This document shows positions 1-7,591 of a DNA stretch of 29,992 nucleotides, piece after piece. The position numbers and the translations under genes were made by a program. Under the pieces are notes generated by a model that was not told where the DNA came from, searched no databases, and saw only the letters and a list, made by a program, of their open reading frames with translations. Position 1 is the stretch's first letter; every line of letters starts with the position of its first letter. The stretch comes from CAIJXB01 sp964439595 (GTDB taxonomy: Bacteria > Chlamydiota > Chlamydiia > Chlamydiales > Rhabdochlamydiaceae), in contig CAYTOK010000020.1 in assembly GCA_964439595.1 (NCBI GenBank), positions 1 to 29,992 of the forward strand, in the 5' to 3' direction.

Positions 1-2
1 TT

Positions 3-332
3 CCTATTGACGTAAGAGACATGCTGTACTTTCGCTGTAGCGCATTAACTGATACCGATCTAGAAAAAGCTGAAAGCTTTGTAAAGGAACACCTAGATAA
101 TTCGGATACTTGTCATCAATTTCTTATTGGTCACGAAACTTGGCTTAAGTGTTTAGAGAGGAACTTTACTAGAGACTTTAACGCCTTGAAAGGTGCTAGA
201 GATGCTGCTTCAGATGCAGCTGTAGGTGAGGCAGATTATAAAAAAATCAAGAAAGATTATGAAAAAGGGCTAATCGATTTAACAGAGCAAGCCCTTGGCT
301 CTTGGGATGATTTTAGACGCCTGGCTCGATAA
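3..332 (+). CDS. NEL-type E3 ubiquitin-ligase effector, C-terminal fragment (5' end outside window)
   Basis: The reading frame is open from the window edge to TAA at 330-332, so the ATG at 21 is probably internal and only the last ~110 residues are seen. The segment resembles the C-terminal half of the NEL domain of IpaH/SspH-type bacterial E3 ubiquitin ligases. 'PIDVRDMLYF' followed by 'LTDTDLEKAESFV' corresponds to the 'V-x-EMRF ... VTANDLRTAEAMV' stretch I recall from IpaH9.8, then comes a W-x-x-x-L-x-R segment and a long charged helix. NEL enzymes are type III effectors that transfer host ubiquitin through a Cys in a CxD motif. That motif and any leucine-rich repeats would lie upstream, outside the window. 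NEL effectors are known from environmental chlamydiae. The family match is by memory, not a search. The frame may continue in +1 after the stop (see the 317-421 entry). Confidence 0.7.
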   Translation, partial: PIDVRDMLYFRCSALTDTDLEKAESFVKEHLDNSDTCHQFLIGHETWLKCLERNFTRDFNALKGARDAASDAAVGEADYKKIKKDYEKGLIDLTEQALGSWDDFRRLAR

Positions 333-421
333 AAGATATTAGAAATAATTTCGCAGAATGGAAATCTTTTAAAGATCCCTCTTCTTGGAGAGAGGTTTTC
401 TATTTAGAACCTTTTTCATAA
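317..421 (+). other. Open stretch in +1 frame after the NEL stop, possible frameshifted C-terminal tail
   Basis: Directly after the NEL fragment, the +1 frame is open for 34 codons to TAA at 419-421 and reads like protein (N-F-A-E-W-K-S-F-K-D-P-S-S-W-R-E-V-F-Y). A single-base indel near 317-330 would append it to the NEL protein. Its stop overlaps an ATG (TAATG at 419-423) that opens a 19-codon ORF ending at 480, which may be the truncated start of another lost gene. Both could equally be chance. Confidence 0.25.
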
Positions 422-476
422 TGAATTTGGAAGATTTGCAATCCCTATTTGCTCCTTTAGAGGTAAGTAAAGGAAT

Positions 477-2225
477 CTAAGAAAAAGTTTCTATTTTCAC
501 TAGGATTTCTTTTTTATAAGAAGCGATGCCATAGCATAAGATTTTCCCGGAGTGTCCAAGATTCTTAAGTTGAGATTTGTAGTCTTTAGTTTTGATTTGC
601 TCTAATGCTTCTTCTGCTAGAATTTTCAAGTCCTTTTTCTTTCCTTTTTTGAACTCTAATAATACGCCGGGGAGGTTTGCATTTGGCGTTTTAGGACAAA
701 GCATAATGTCATAGCGGCCATATCCCGATTCTAAATTGGAGGAGACTATGTAGGTATCTGCTAAGGATGCTAAAAGACCTAAGACAAAAAGATGTAGACT
801 GCTTTCTAGGTCTTTTTCGTAAAGATCGTGGTAGCTACAAAAGCTTTTTATAAAATCTCCTAAAAGGTTATTGACTAGAGCAATCTCGCCTTCGACAAGG
901 GCTTCTAGTAACGTTTCTAACTTTATAGAAGAGAAGTTTTTACTAATAGCGCCTAGAACAAGTTTTTTGTAGAGCTCTTTAATCTCTTCATTAGGAATAG
1001 CTAGAGTATAATAATTTTTATTATTCGTGAAAAGATGTTCTACGGCAGTGATGTATCCCGCAAAAAACAAAAAGCTCCAAGGTTCTACTTCTCTATGATC
1101 TAAATCCAAAAGGATTACATCTTGATTAATGGTTTTTTTTTCCAAAGCCTTGCCTTCCAAGAGGATTTTGAGCTCATTTTGTATCACTGTGCTTGTTTCA
1201 GAAATAAGCCTTTCAAGTAGTTCTGTGCTTCCGGTATTTGCCCAGTAGGTTTCAGGCATGCAAGAGCTTTCAATATATTTTAACAAAGACCACGGGTTAT
1301 AAATTTGACAAGAAAAATGGGCAAGAGAAGGATCCGATGCATATTTAGCAGCAATTTTATATCCATTGTACCAAGACTTAACCTCTTGGTTCTTATCAGG
1401 CCTGTTAACTAAATTTAAAAGTCTACTTACCTCTTCTTCCATAAATCCAAATTTATCTGCAAAATTTTTGTCGAGCATCGTGCAGATATTGAGGTTATTT
1501 AATCCAGATAGGATGCCATCTTTAGCAGTTCTGACAACGCCTGTCATAAACCCTTTGTGCAGTTGAGGATTTCCTTTTAGTGCTTTAGAAAGTAAGTTGC
1601 ACATAAAATCTACCATGGATTTATAGAATTTATGTGTGTATGCATACGTAATAGGACTGTCATATTCATCAATTAAGATGATTGTAGACTTTCCTAAACA
1701 CTCTTTAATGGCTTCTGTAATAAATAGTAGGGATTCAGTAAATTCTGCTTGATTAGCCGTTTTATCAAGTATTGCTTGATATTTTTTTCTGTAATCTTTA
1801 CTTAGTTTTTCTTCCAAGGGTTTAAGAGTTCTTCGCACTTCTTTTGCTAGGAGCTCTTTTAGTTCTTCGTAGGTATTTTCCCAAGAGCTGGCTTTGATGT
1901 CTTTAAAAGAAATACAAATTACAGGAAAGGTTCCTTGTAATTGTCGAAATTTCTCTTCTTGCCAAATTTTAGACTTTTCAAAGAGATGGGAAGTGGATTT
2001 TTCGGTTATTTCAAAAAAACATTTTAGCATGGAGAGGGAAATAGTTTTTCCGAACCGTCTTGGGCGAGTAACAAGGACAACTTTGCCATCCGTTTCCCAA
2101 AATTCTTTAATAAGAAGGGTTTTATCAACATAGACATAACCGCCTTCTATAAGATCTTGGTAATCATCTACTCCAATAGGAAGTAATAGTTTTTCAGTGT
2201 GCGATTTTTTTTTAAGGTTCGTCAT
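477..2225 (-). CDS. AAA-ATPase-like / PD-(D/E)XK nuclease family protein
   Basis: The protein has 582 residues from the ATG at 2225. I prefer this over the in-frame ATG at 2240 because AGGA lies 7 nt upstream of it and because family members normally begin just before 'LPIGVDDYQDL'. The N-terminal half matches the AAA-ATPase_like family (DUF1703 group). It has 'YVYVDKTLLI', a Walker A region 'TRPRRFGKTISLS' near residue 60 and a Walker B 'IILIDEYDSPI'. The C-terminal half carries a PD-(D/E)XK-like nuclease core, 'GYGRYDIMLCP' then 'GVLLEFKKGK' (D ... E-x-K). Such genes are abundant, often multicopy, in host-associated bacteria and their function is unknown; a nuclease or mobile-element role is inferred from the folds. 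It lies convergent to the NEL fragment and beside IS remnants, which marks the region as accessory. All recognised core motifs are intact. Confidence 0.8.
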   Translation of the reverse strand: MTNLKKKSHTEKLLLPIGVDDYQDLIEGGYVYVDKTLLIKEFWETDGKVVLVTRPRRFGKTISLSMLKCFFEITEKSTSHLFEKSKIWQEEKFRQLQGTFPVICISFKDIKASSWENTYEELKELLAKEVRRTLKPLEEKLSKDYRKKYQAILDKTANQAEFTESLLFITEAIKECLGKSTIILIDEYDSPITYAYTHKFYKSMVDFMCNLLSKALKGNPQLHKGFMTGVVRTAKDGILSGLNNLNICTMLDKNFADKFGFMEEEVSRLLNLVNRPDKNQEVKSWYNGYKIAAKYASDPSLAHFSCQIYNPWSLLKYIESSCMPETYWANTGSTELLERLISETSTVIQNELKILLEGKALEKKTINQDVILLDLDHREVEPWSFLFFAGYITAVEHLFTNNKNYYTLAIPNEEIKELYKKLVLGAISKNFSSIKLETLLEALVEGEIALVNNLLGDFIKSFCSYHDLYEKDLESSLHLFVLGLLASLADTYIVSSNLESGYGRYDIMLCPKTPNANLPGVLLEFKKGKKKDLKILAEEALEQIKTKDYKSQLKNLGHSGKILCYGIASYKKEILVKIETFS

Positions 2226-2472
2226 CCAAGCATCCTGCATTAAACTATTCTGTAGAAATTACCATATAAAAAGAGTTGCTATTCAAAGTATATTGTCTCC
2301 TATGTAAAGCAATATTGCAAGAAAAATATAGACTGAATAAGTTGAATCCAGCACTTGCGAGTCAGTGAATTCTCTTTGAGAAATAACAAATAAAAAATTA
2401 TCCTTCTAACTTATCTGAGAAGGGTGATAAAATATTATATCTCTTGAATGTCTATTCAAGCCTGATTCTTAA

Positions 2473-2674
2473 CTTAACCATCTTAAAAAAATGACTCCTA
2501 AATTACTTATAAATAGCCCTTAAAGGAGAGCAAAGTTATTTAATTTCCAGAGAAAACTATCCAAGCCTTCTTGAAAAACTATGGAGAGGAGCCTTATGGT
2601 CTCCTGGCTATTTTGTAGGATCAAAAGTAACAGACTTATTGCAAGGTGGTTATGATTGCCGCGGACAAATGTGA
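2473..2674 (+). pseudogene. IS200-type TnpA (Y1 transposase) 3' remnant
   Basis: The 516-base gap between the AAA gene and the IS607 element is not empty. From 2473 one frame reads 'HLKKMTPKLLINS'. After a one-base shift near 2516 the text continues as 'LKGEQSYLISREN' and 'LWRGALWSPGYFVGS', ending at TGA 2672-2674. This matches the C-terminal part of IS200/IS605 TnpA proteins as I know them ('...P...I..LKG.SS..L...FP.L....WG..LWS.GYFV.S'). The HUH/Y1 catalytic N-terminal part is missing. The rest of the gap (2241-2472) is AT-rich with no gene I can support. Confidence 0.6.
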
Positions 2675-2696
2675 AACTCTTGTTGTATATTTGTCC
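2663..2696 (+). repeat. 8-bp inverted repeat at the left side of the IS607-type element
   Basis: GGACAAAT at 2663-2670 is matched by ATTTGTCC at 2689-2696 with an 18-base spacer, just upstream of the promoter-like sequence of tnpA. It may be a recombinase binding site or mark the left end of the element. IS607 elements lack terminal inverted repeats, so the exact end cannot be read from the sequence. Confidence 0.35.
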
Positions 2697-2718
2697 ATAC
2701 AGGAGGGCTTTTAACTGC

Positions 2719-2746
2719 TTGACTAAATCTGTTTATATATTATATT
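2719..2746 (+). promoter_or_regulatory. Candidate promoter of the IS607 tnpA-tnpB operon
   Basis: TTGACT (2719-2724) is followed 16 bases later by TATATT (2741-2746). The tnpA ATG lies only 10 bases after the -10 and has no convincing Shine-Dalgarno, so the mRNA may be almost leaderless, which would suit low transposase expression. Confidence 0.4.
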
Positions 2747-2756
2747 ATATGGTGAT

Positions 2757-3374
2757 ATGAATAGATTAATCAAAATCGGCGAAGCCGCTAGAATCCTAGG
2801 AGTAACACCTCAAACTCTTCGTAGATGGGAGAGGATGGGGCAGATTGCTCCTGAAAAAATCACCGAAGGAGGGACTCGTTATTACGATGTAAGCCGTCTT
2901 TTGGGTGTTTCTGCTAAGGGTATCGAACCCTCTCTTACGTATGCTTACGCAAGAGTTTCTTCCCATGATCAAAAAGAAGATCTGCAAAGACAGAAGCAAG
3001 CCCTAGCTACCTACTGCATAGCGCATGGCTGGAACTGTGAAGTTCTTGCTGATCTTGGATCAGGGATGAACTATAAAAAGCGTGGACTAAAAAATCTTAT
3101 AGACGCTATCTTATCAAAAAAAATTAAAAGACTGGTTCTCACACATAAGGATCGTCTTCTACGGTTTGGATCAGAGCTTATCTTTACTCTTTGTGAGATC
3201 CATAACGTAGAGGTCGTGATCATCAATCAAGGAGAGGATTTGTCTTTTGAAGAAGATCTAGCAAAAGACGTATTAGAAATCATCACGGTGTTTTCTGCCC
3301 GTCTTTATGGAGCTAGGAGTCATAAGAACAAGAAGCTTATAGAAGCTGCCAAGGTGCTATTAAAAGATGAGTGA
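2757..3374 (+). CDS. tnpA: IS607-family serine recombinase TnpA with MerR-type HTH
   Basis: This 205-residue protein catalyses excision and insertion of the element by a serine-recombinase mechanism. Residues 5-28 form a MerR-like DNA-binding helix-turn-helix ('KIGEAARILGVTPQTLRRWE'), followed by a wing ending 'GGTRYYDVSRL'. The resolvase catalytic domain begins near residue 61 with 'TYAYARVSSHDQKEDLQRQ', where Ser68 after 'ARV' is the expected nucleophile. Further conserved parts are 'LADLGSGMNYKKRGL' and 'LVLTHKDRLLRFG' (the K-D-R-x-x-R arginines). Length and domain order are typical of IS607 TnpA. It overlaps tnpB, implying translational coupling. No frameshift or lost catalytic residue is visible, so it may be active. 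Confidence 0.9.
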   Translation: MNRLIKIGEAARILGVTPQTLRRWERMGQIAPEKITEGGTRYYDVSRLLGVSAKGIEPSLTYAYARVSSHDQKEDLQRQKQALATYCIAHGWNCEVLADLGSGMNYKKRGLKNLIDAILSKKIKRLVLTHKDRLLRFGSELIFTLCEIHNVEVVIINQGEDLSFEEDLAKDVLEIITVFSARLYGARSHKNKKLIEAAKVLLKDE

Positions 3375-4821
3375 AGAAAAAACCTTTTCCTATCAGACAC
3401 GGTTTCAGACTGATCTTTTCATAGAGGAGGTTTTAGAAGAATATGCCACCTTATATGGACATGTAGAAAGATCTCTTTGTAGAGATCTTTTAAAAGGTCT
3501 TCTCCTTAACGATCTTAAAAGAGACTACATTGCTAAGTACAAGATCACGGCTCGGCAGTTTAACGCTTGTAGAGTCTCTGTCTTAGGGAAAATCTCTGCT
3601 ATTAAAGAGTCTCGTAAGCAGCGCATACCTTCTCTTAAAGAGAAGATAAAAACTCTTACAAAGAAAATCTCTAAAATTAAAAGTGCTCTAGTAAAACACC
3701 AAAAAAAACGGAAGCTTGATAACCTTGAAAAACGCCTTGCTAAGGAAGAGAAAGACCATAAAGAGGGTAATATCTCCCTTTGCTTTGGCGGCAAAAAGCT
3801 ATTTCACTCCCAGTTTCATCTAGAAGAAAACGGCTACTCTTCCTTTGAAGAGTGGAAAGAAGACTATACCAAAGAAAGAAACTCGGAGATCTTCTGCCTT
3901 GGATCTCACGATGAAACAGCAGGAAACCAAAGCTGCGTTTTAACACTGCAAGATGAAACTTTTTGCCTTAGACTTCGCTTGCCAAATGCTGCCCGAGAAA
4001 AACACAAGACTAAGTACCTTCTTATCTCAGATATCCGGTTTGTTTACGGCAAAGAGGAGATACTGACAGCCCTAAAAAATAAGCAAGCCTTAAGCTACCG
4101 GTTTAAAAAAGATGAGAAAGGATGGAGAGTCTTTGTTTCCTTTTCCATAGAAAAACCTGCTGTTACAACGAAACAAGCACTCGGCGGCATTGGGATAGAC
4201 ATTAACGTAAACCATATCGCTCTTACAGAAATAGACTCTCAAGGCAATCCTGTTCACAAGAAGAGCATCCCTCTTTCCACCTACGGTAAAAGCAAAGATA
4301 GAGCCAAAGCTTTCATTCGGGATGTAGCCAAAGAGATCGTAGCGTTTGCTAAAGAAAAGAAAAAGCCTATCATTGCAGAAAAGCTCGATTTCACTAAAAA
4401 AAAAGCCACCCTAAAAGAGGATAACAAGGGAAGAGCTCGTATGCTCTCCTCTTTTAGTTATTCCCATATCTTAGAAAGCATAGAACGTAGGGCCTTTAAA
4501 GAGGGAGTAGAGTATCTATCTGTCTCCCCTGCCTGCACCTCTATCATCGGAAAGATCAAGTTTTCTAAAAGATATGGATTGACTGCACATCATGCGGCGG
4601 CGCTTTGTATAGCCCGTCGCTTTTTTAAATTCTCGGAAGCTCCTTCTAAGTGTCCTATGAAAGTAGTGCATAAAAATGTCCAAGTCACTTGCCCTCTACC
4701 TGCACGGAATCGAGAGCAACATGTTTGGGTATTTTGGATAGGAGCATACCGAAAGCTTAAAGCCGCGCTTGCTGCGCATTTTCGGGTTTCTCCAGGTCCT
4801 GCTCACGCTCGACCTGGATGA
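3367..4821 (+). CDS. tnpB: IS607-associated TnpB (RuvC-like RNA-guided nuclease family), variant without zinc finger
   Basis: The protein has 484 residues, longer than most TnpBs (~400), with a lysine-rich helical insertion at about residues 85-130. The C-terminal half has the RuvC layout: 'GGIGIDINVNHIALTEID' with Asp278 and 'KPIIAEKLDF' with Glu338. The segment where TnpB normally has a CxxC zinc finger and 'RD-x-NAA' instead reads 'LSVSPACTS' and then 'YGLTAHHAAALCIARR'. No CxxC pair and no aspartate occur there. I recall other TnpB-like proteins with 'H-x-AAALVIAR' here, so this looks like a real subfamily rather than damage. Canonical TnpB is an RNA-guided endonuclease that promotes transposon retention; whether this variant cuts DNA is open. 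The last ~25 codons overlap a hairpin-rich region. The start overlaps tnpA by 8 bases. Confidence 0.85.
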   Translation: MSEEKTFSYQTRFQTDLFIEEVLEEYATLYGHVERSLCRDLLKGLLLNDLKRDYIAKYKITARQFNACRVSVLGKISAIKESRKQRIPSLKEKIKTLTKKISKIKSALVKHQKKRKLDNLEKRLAKEEKDHKEGNISLCFGGKKLFHSQFHLEENGYSSFEEWKEDYTKERNSEIFCLGSHDETAGNQSCVLTLQDETFCLRLRLPNAAREKHKTKYLLISDIRFVYGKEEILTALKNKQALSYRFKKDEKGWRVFVSFSIEKPAVTTKQALGGIGIDINVNHIALTEIDSQGNPVHKKSIPLSTYGKSKDRAKAFIRDVAKEIVAFAKEKKKPIIAEKLDFTKKKATLKEDNKGRARMLSSFSYSHILESIERRAFKEGVEYLSVSPACTSIIGKIKFSKRYGLTAHHAAALCIARRFFKFSEAPSKCPMKVVHKNVQVTCPLPARNREQHVWVFWIGAYRKLKAALAAHFRVSPGPAHARPG

Positions 4822-4895
4822 CAAGGTAACTTCTCGAACAGCTTGAGAGCGATCTCAAGGGCTAACCGTTGACAGAACTGCTTGGTCAACGTGTC
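4740..4895 (+). ncRNA. Candidate omega/reRNA scaffold at the 3' end of tnpB
   Basis: Several hairpins follow one another across the tnpB stop. The first is an outer stem CCGAAA (4749-4754)/TTTCGG (4780-4785) enclosing GCGC-TTGCT-GCGC. The second is TCCAGGTC (4791-4798)/GACCTGGA (4811-4818). The third is CTTGAGA (4842-4848)/TCTCAAG (4853-4859), closed by a GCGA (GNRA) tetraloop. The last is CGTTGAC (4867-4873)/GTCAACG (4885-4891). In IS200/605 and IS607 elements the tnpB guide RNA is made from this position and ends in flanking DNA, so the guide would start near 4892. That it is an RNA is inference from position and folding. Confidence 0.5.
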
Positions 4896-4976
4896 TATGC
4901 AATGAATACATTTGTATAGATTTTTAGTAGCGGTGAATTGATATTCCCCTTATATTTCCCTTTTCTCCGGCAAGAG

Positions 4977-5024
4977 AAATGGTGGCCAGAACTGGAATCG
5001 AACCAGCGACACAAGGATTTTCAG
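4977..5024 (-). repeat. attL: duplicated 3' part of tRNA-Phe (left end of island)
   Basis: These 48 bases are identical to 9041-9088. They contain, on the minus strand, the tRNA-Phe sequence from the anticodon loop through the T arm to CCA. The identity stops after TTTCAG (5025 A versus 9089 T), and no D arm or 5' acceptor strand follows, so this is not a functional tRNA. It is the displaced original 3' end left by site-specific integration into tRNA-Phe. Confidence 0.85.
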
Positions 5025-5141
5025 ACCCATTCGGCATAAAACTCTGAACAACAGAGATTAAACCAGAATTCGATTTTCCTCTCAAACCATTTAAGACTTT
5101 ATTCCAGAGAGCCCTAAAATATTCGCTTGGTTTCAGGTCAG

Positions 5142-5162
5142 TTGCGTAAAAAATGCGGAAAT
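5142..5162 (+). repeat. Left copy of a 21-bp island-end repeat with two phased TGCG units
   Basis: These 21 bases are identical to 8941-8961. They consist of TGCGTAAAAAA followed 11 bases on by TGCGGAAA, i.e. two like half-sites one helical turn apart. They lie ~118 bases inside attL, which fits an arm-type recombinase or excisionase site (inference). Confidence 0.55.
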
Positions 5163-5215
5163 CCTTGGCTGTCAGATCAGGGCTAATTATGCAGGCGCTG
5201 CCTGCACAATTGACC

Positions 5216-5250
5216 TATAAAAGCAGTTAGTAAGGATTCCTTAACAACTG
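5216..5250 (-). terminator. Candidate terminator of the island operon
   Basis: An imperfect dyad (arms 5224-5236 and 5238-5250, 11 of 13 positions pairing) lies just past the stop of the last operon gene. On the minus strand it is followed by CTTTTAT. The loop is very small, so the fold may be shorter than the full dyad. Confidence 0.4.
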
Positions 5251-5264
5251 AAAAGGTCCCTCCC

Positions 5265-5759
5265 CTACGGATTCATTTCAGAGAGTTTGGCAACGAATTC
5301 TTGATAGGAACACACACTTACCTGGACCGCCCCTGAGAGTGGCCGATCTTTTAGCTCTTGAATGAGAGCGGTGACTTTTGCAAAATATTCTGGCTTTTGA
5401 AACTGCTTCTCTTTTGGAAGAGCTGTCGTATAGAGATATAGACATAAGCTTTTTAAACGCTCTGCAATAGCCATTTGGTGTTCAGCTTCTTCGATGAGTG
5501 CCAGCTCTTGGAAAAGGTCTGCACCTAATACACACTTTTCAGTGTCGAGTCGGCTTGCAAAATCCTTAAAATGATCCAGTGCATAGTCATTATCGAACAA
5601 AAGCAACAAATCGATGTCCATTCTTAAGAGATAGAGGGCCGCAGTGCGAACCTGTTCTCGGGCTTCTTTATATTCCCCGTTCTTCCTGCGGCGCATGATG
5701 GCGAGAATTGCCTGCACAAACTGCTCGACAATTCTCATGATATAGTCTTTTTGCATCAT
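5265..5759 (-). CDS. DUF6483-like helical protein of unknown function
   Basis: This 164-residue protein opens with 'KDYIMRIVEQFVQAILAIM', then a charged 'RRRKNGEYKEAREQV' helix and 'LLRMDIDLLLLFD'. The pattern (D-Y-x-M-R-x-I-E-Q ... K-x-G-x-Y-x-E-A) is what I recall from the DUF6483 family of Firmicutes. The rest is alpha-helical, TPR-like in feel, with no membrane segment or catalytic motif. Two adjacent ATGs (5759 and 5756) can start it and neither has a strong Shine-Dalgarno. It begins 17 bases after the hydrolase gene and is the last gene of the MerR-hydrolase operon. A Firmicute-type protein in a chlamydia, inside a tRNA island, points to transfer. Its function is unknown; association with the hydrolase is inferred from co-transcription. 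Confidence 0.7.
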   Translation of the reverse strand: MMQKDYIMRIVEQFVQAILAIMRRRKNGEYKEAREQVRTAALYLLRMDIDLLLLFDNDYALDHFKDFASRLDTEKCVLGADLFQELALIEEAEHQMAIAERLKSLCLYLYTTALPKEKQFQKPEYFAKVTALIQELKDRPLSGAVQVSVCSYQEFVAKLSEMNP

Positions 5760-5776
5760 GAATTACTTGTTTCTCG

Positions 5777-7591
5777 TTATTCCGCCTGTTTTACCTTAAA
5801 ACTGAATGAACCATTAGGTGTGACAAACGACATACTGCCAACTGTCCCATTTGCTTCTGATGTAAAACACATCATAGATCCTGGCATCCCCTTTATACTA
5901 AATTGCAAAGGTTTTTCAGGAACCAATACATACGCAGCACCAGGCACTGTAGCCGTGAGTTGGTTACCCTTTAGCCCAATATCGAATGAAAATAAATCGC
6001 TTTCAAACACTCCTTCAAATTGTTTGAGGTAATCGAGAGTCAGGAGTTCTCTACTAGCTTTTCGTTTGAATGTGATAGCTTCTACAGCAGATTCCATCGG
6101 CAAATCCAATTCTGAGATGTCTCCGAAACGATCTCTAGTAAAAGAGCAGTTGAAAGGCATTTTTACAATTCCTTCCCATGTTCCAATAAAATGATCATAA
6201 CATCCATGGGTTAGTGGAATGGAGAGAGTCTGATAGGATAGAATGAGAGCATCTCCTTCGTTATAAACCCGTACTGTGCCATAACCAGGATTCTCAAATT
6301 CGCCGACATAATCTTTGTAGGGACGAACAATTCCTGCGGTTACCGAAGGGAAATCCTCTGGTTTTTCTGAACTCTTCTGGAGCGCACTTTTCATCTTGTC
6401 ATCTTTTTCTTTCGCTTTCAGCATCCAATCTTCTTTTGGAATTCCTAAAATCTGATTGAAGATGGCTTCGGCTAAACTATTTGCAAACATCATTCCGCTA
6501 TCACTGTTTGTTAAAACAACAACGCCGATTTTTTCTTTAGGCAAAAATCCTGTTGAAGAAATAAATCCATCGATTCCTCCTCCATGTGTTACCAGGTAAT
6601 GTCCTTCATGCATGCCAACCATCCATCCTAGACCGTAACCAAAGGAAGCTGAAGATTCTTCAGGAAATATTCTCAACGCTACCTGAGGGGTCTGCATTGC
6701 TTGAAGCGTTTCTTTTTTAAGAAACTGGTGTCCTTCAAAAGAACCATCAGAGAATTGCAAACCCAGCCATTTCGCCATATCAGCTACGTTTGAATTAATA
6801 GATCCAGCGGGACCTGCGATCGTTATGTTATTAAATGGAATTGACTCGATAGATCCATTTTTTTCTCTGAAGGGGAGAGAAAAATCATCACTTTTCTGAG
6901 AATCCACAACAGACAAATTCGATCCATTCATTCCGAGAGGAATGAAGATTCGTGAACGGATAGCTTCTTCCCAAGTTTGTCCAGTGATTCTTTCGATGAC
7001 TAAGCCTGCCATTACATACATCAAGTTGTTATACTGGAATTTACCTCTCAAGTCGGTGCTTGAATCTAGATATTGGAGACGTGACAACAAATCATTTCTA
7101 GAAATATCTGCGTTATACCATAGAAGGTCATGCCGTGGGAGACCCGATTGATGAGTAACCAAATCCCGAATGGTTATGTGATATGTGGCATATTCATCTT
7201 TAAGGCGAAATTCAGGGAGATACTTGATGACTGGATCATCCCAGGAGATTTTCCCTTCATCAGCTAATTGACCTATAACATGCGTGGTAAAAGCTTTGGT
7301 GCAAGATCCAATGGCAAAGAGGGTGTTTTCGGTCACTGGCAACCCATTATTTATATCACGTAAGCCATAGCCTTTTGTGAGAACCACTTTACCATCGATA
7401 ACAATACCAACTGCAACACCAGGGATACGGAATGTTTCAAGCGCTTTATTGATCATTGCATCCAGCCCCTCTAGTTTATCGGTAGAGGCGAGGACGGTCA
7501 CAGGGCTTTGTAATGATTCTGAGGCGATTACACAATTACTTCCTATCAATGATAGGGCACTAAGAACTGTTATTATTTTATCTTTAGTCAT
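5777..7591 (-). CDS. Secreted serine hydrolase, beta-lactamase (class C / S12) family
   Basis: I start the gene at the ATG at 7591 (604 residues), not the upstream ATG at 7648. The sequence AAAGGTG lies 5 bases before 7591, and residues 1-24 then form a plausible signal peptide ('KIITVLSALSLIGSNCVIA'). The catalytic domain has the S-x-x-K motif 'GSCTK' (Ser96, Lys99), the Y-x-N motif 'QYNNLMY' (Tyr187, Asn189) and the third motif as 'VTHGGGIDGF' (HGG in place of KTG). All are typical of PF00144 esterases, D-aminopeptidases and penicillin-binding-like hydrolases. The ~200 residues after it resemble the beta-rich C-terminal domains found in such enzymes. The substrate cannot be told; HGG instead of KTG is common in esterase/peptidase members rather than true beta-lactamases. 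It overlaps the MerR gene by 8 bases, so the two are translationally coupled. Confidence 0.85.
   Translation of the reverse strand: MTKDKIITVLSALSLIGSNCVIASESLQSPVTVLASTDKLEGLDAMINKALETFRIPGVAVGIVIDGKVVLTKGYGLRDINNGLPVTENTLFAIGSCTKAFTTHVIGQLADEGKISWDDPVIKYLPEFRLKDEYATYHITIRDLVTHQSGLPRHDLLWYNADISRNDLLSRLQYLDSSTDLRGKFQYNNLMYVMAGLVIERITGQTWEEAIRSRIFIPLGMNGSNLSVVDSQKSDDFSLPFREKNGSIESIPFNNITIAGPAGSINSNVADMAKWLGLQFSDGSFEGHQFLKKETLQAMQTPQVALRIFPEESSASFGYGLGWMVGMHEGHYLVTHGGGIDGFISSTGFLPKEKIGVVVLTNSDSGMMFANSLAEAIFNQILGIPKEDWMLKAKEKDDKMKSALQKSSEKPEDFPSVTAGIVRPYKDYVGEFENPGYGTVRVYNEGDALILSYQTLSIPLTHGCYDHFIGTWEGIVKMPFNCSFTRDRFGDISELDLPMESAVEAITFKRKASRELLTLDYLKQFEGVFESDLFSFDIGLKGNQLTATVPGAAYVLVPEKPLQFSIKGMPGSMMCFTSEANGTVGSMSFVTPNGSFSFKVKQAE

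Larger units (their letters stand above)
2675..4895 (+). mobile_element. IS607-type insertion sequence (tnpA + tnpB + 3' structured RNA region)
   Basis: A MerR-HTH serine recombinase gene overlaps a downstream tnpB by 8 bases, the standard IS607 layout. A hairpin cluster at the 3' end of tnpB forms the likely right side. Both limits are approximate, because IS607 elements have no inverted terminal repeats and insert with little or no target duplication. The left limit was set just after the IS200 remnant and the right limit just after the last hairpin. Confidence 0.7.

Noticed and set aside
4977..5060. A second tRNA-Phe gene
   Set aside because: Only the 3' half matches tRNA-Phe. After TTTCAG the sequence diverges and no D arm or 5' acceptor strand exists, so it is an att duplicate.
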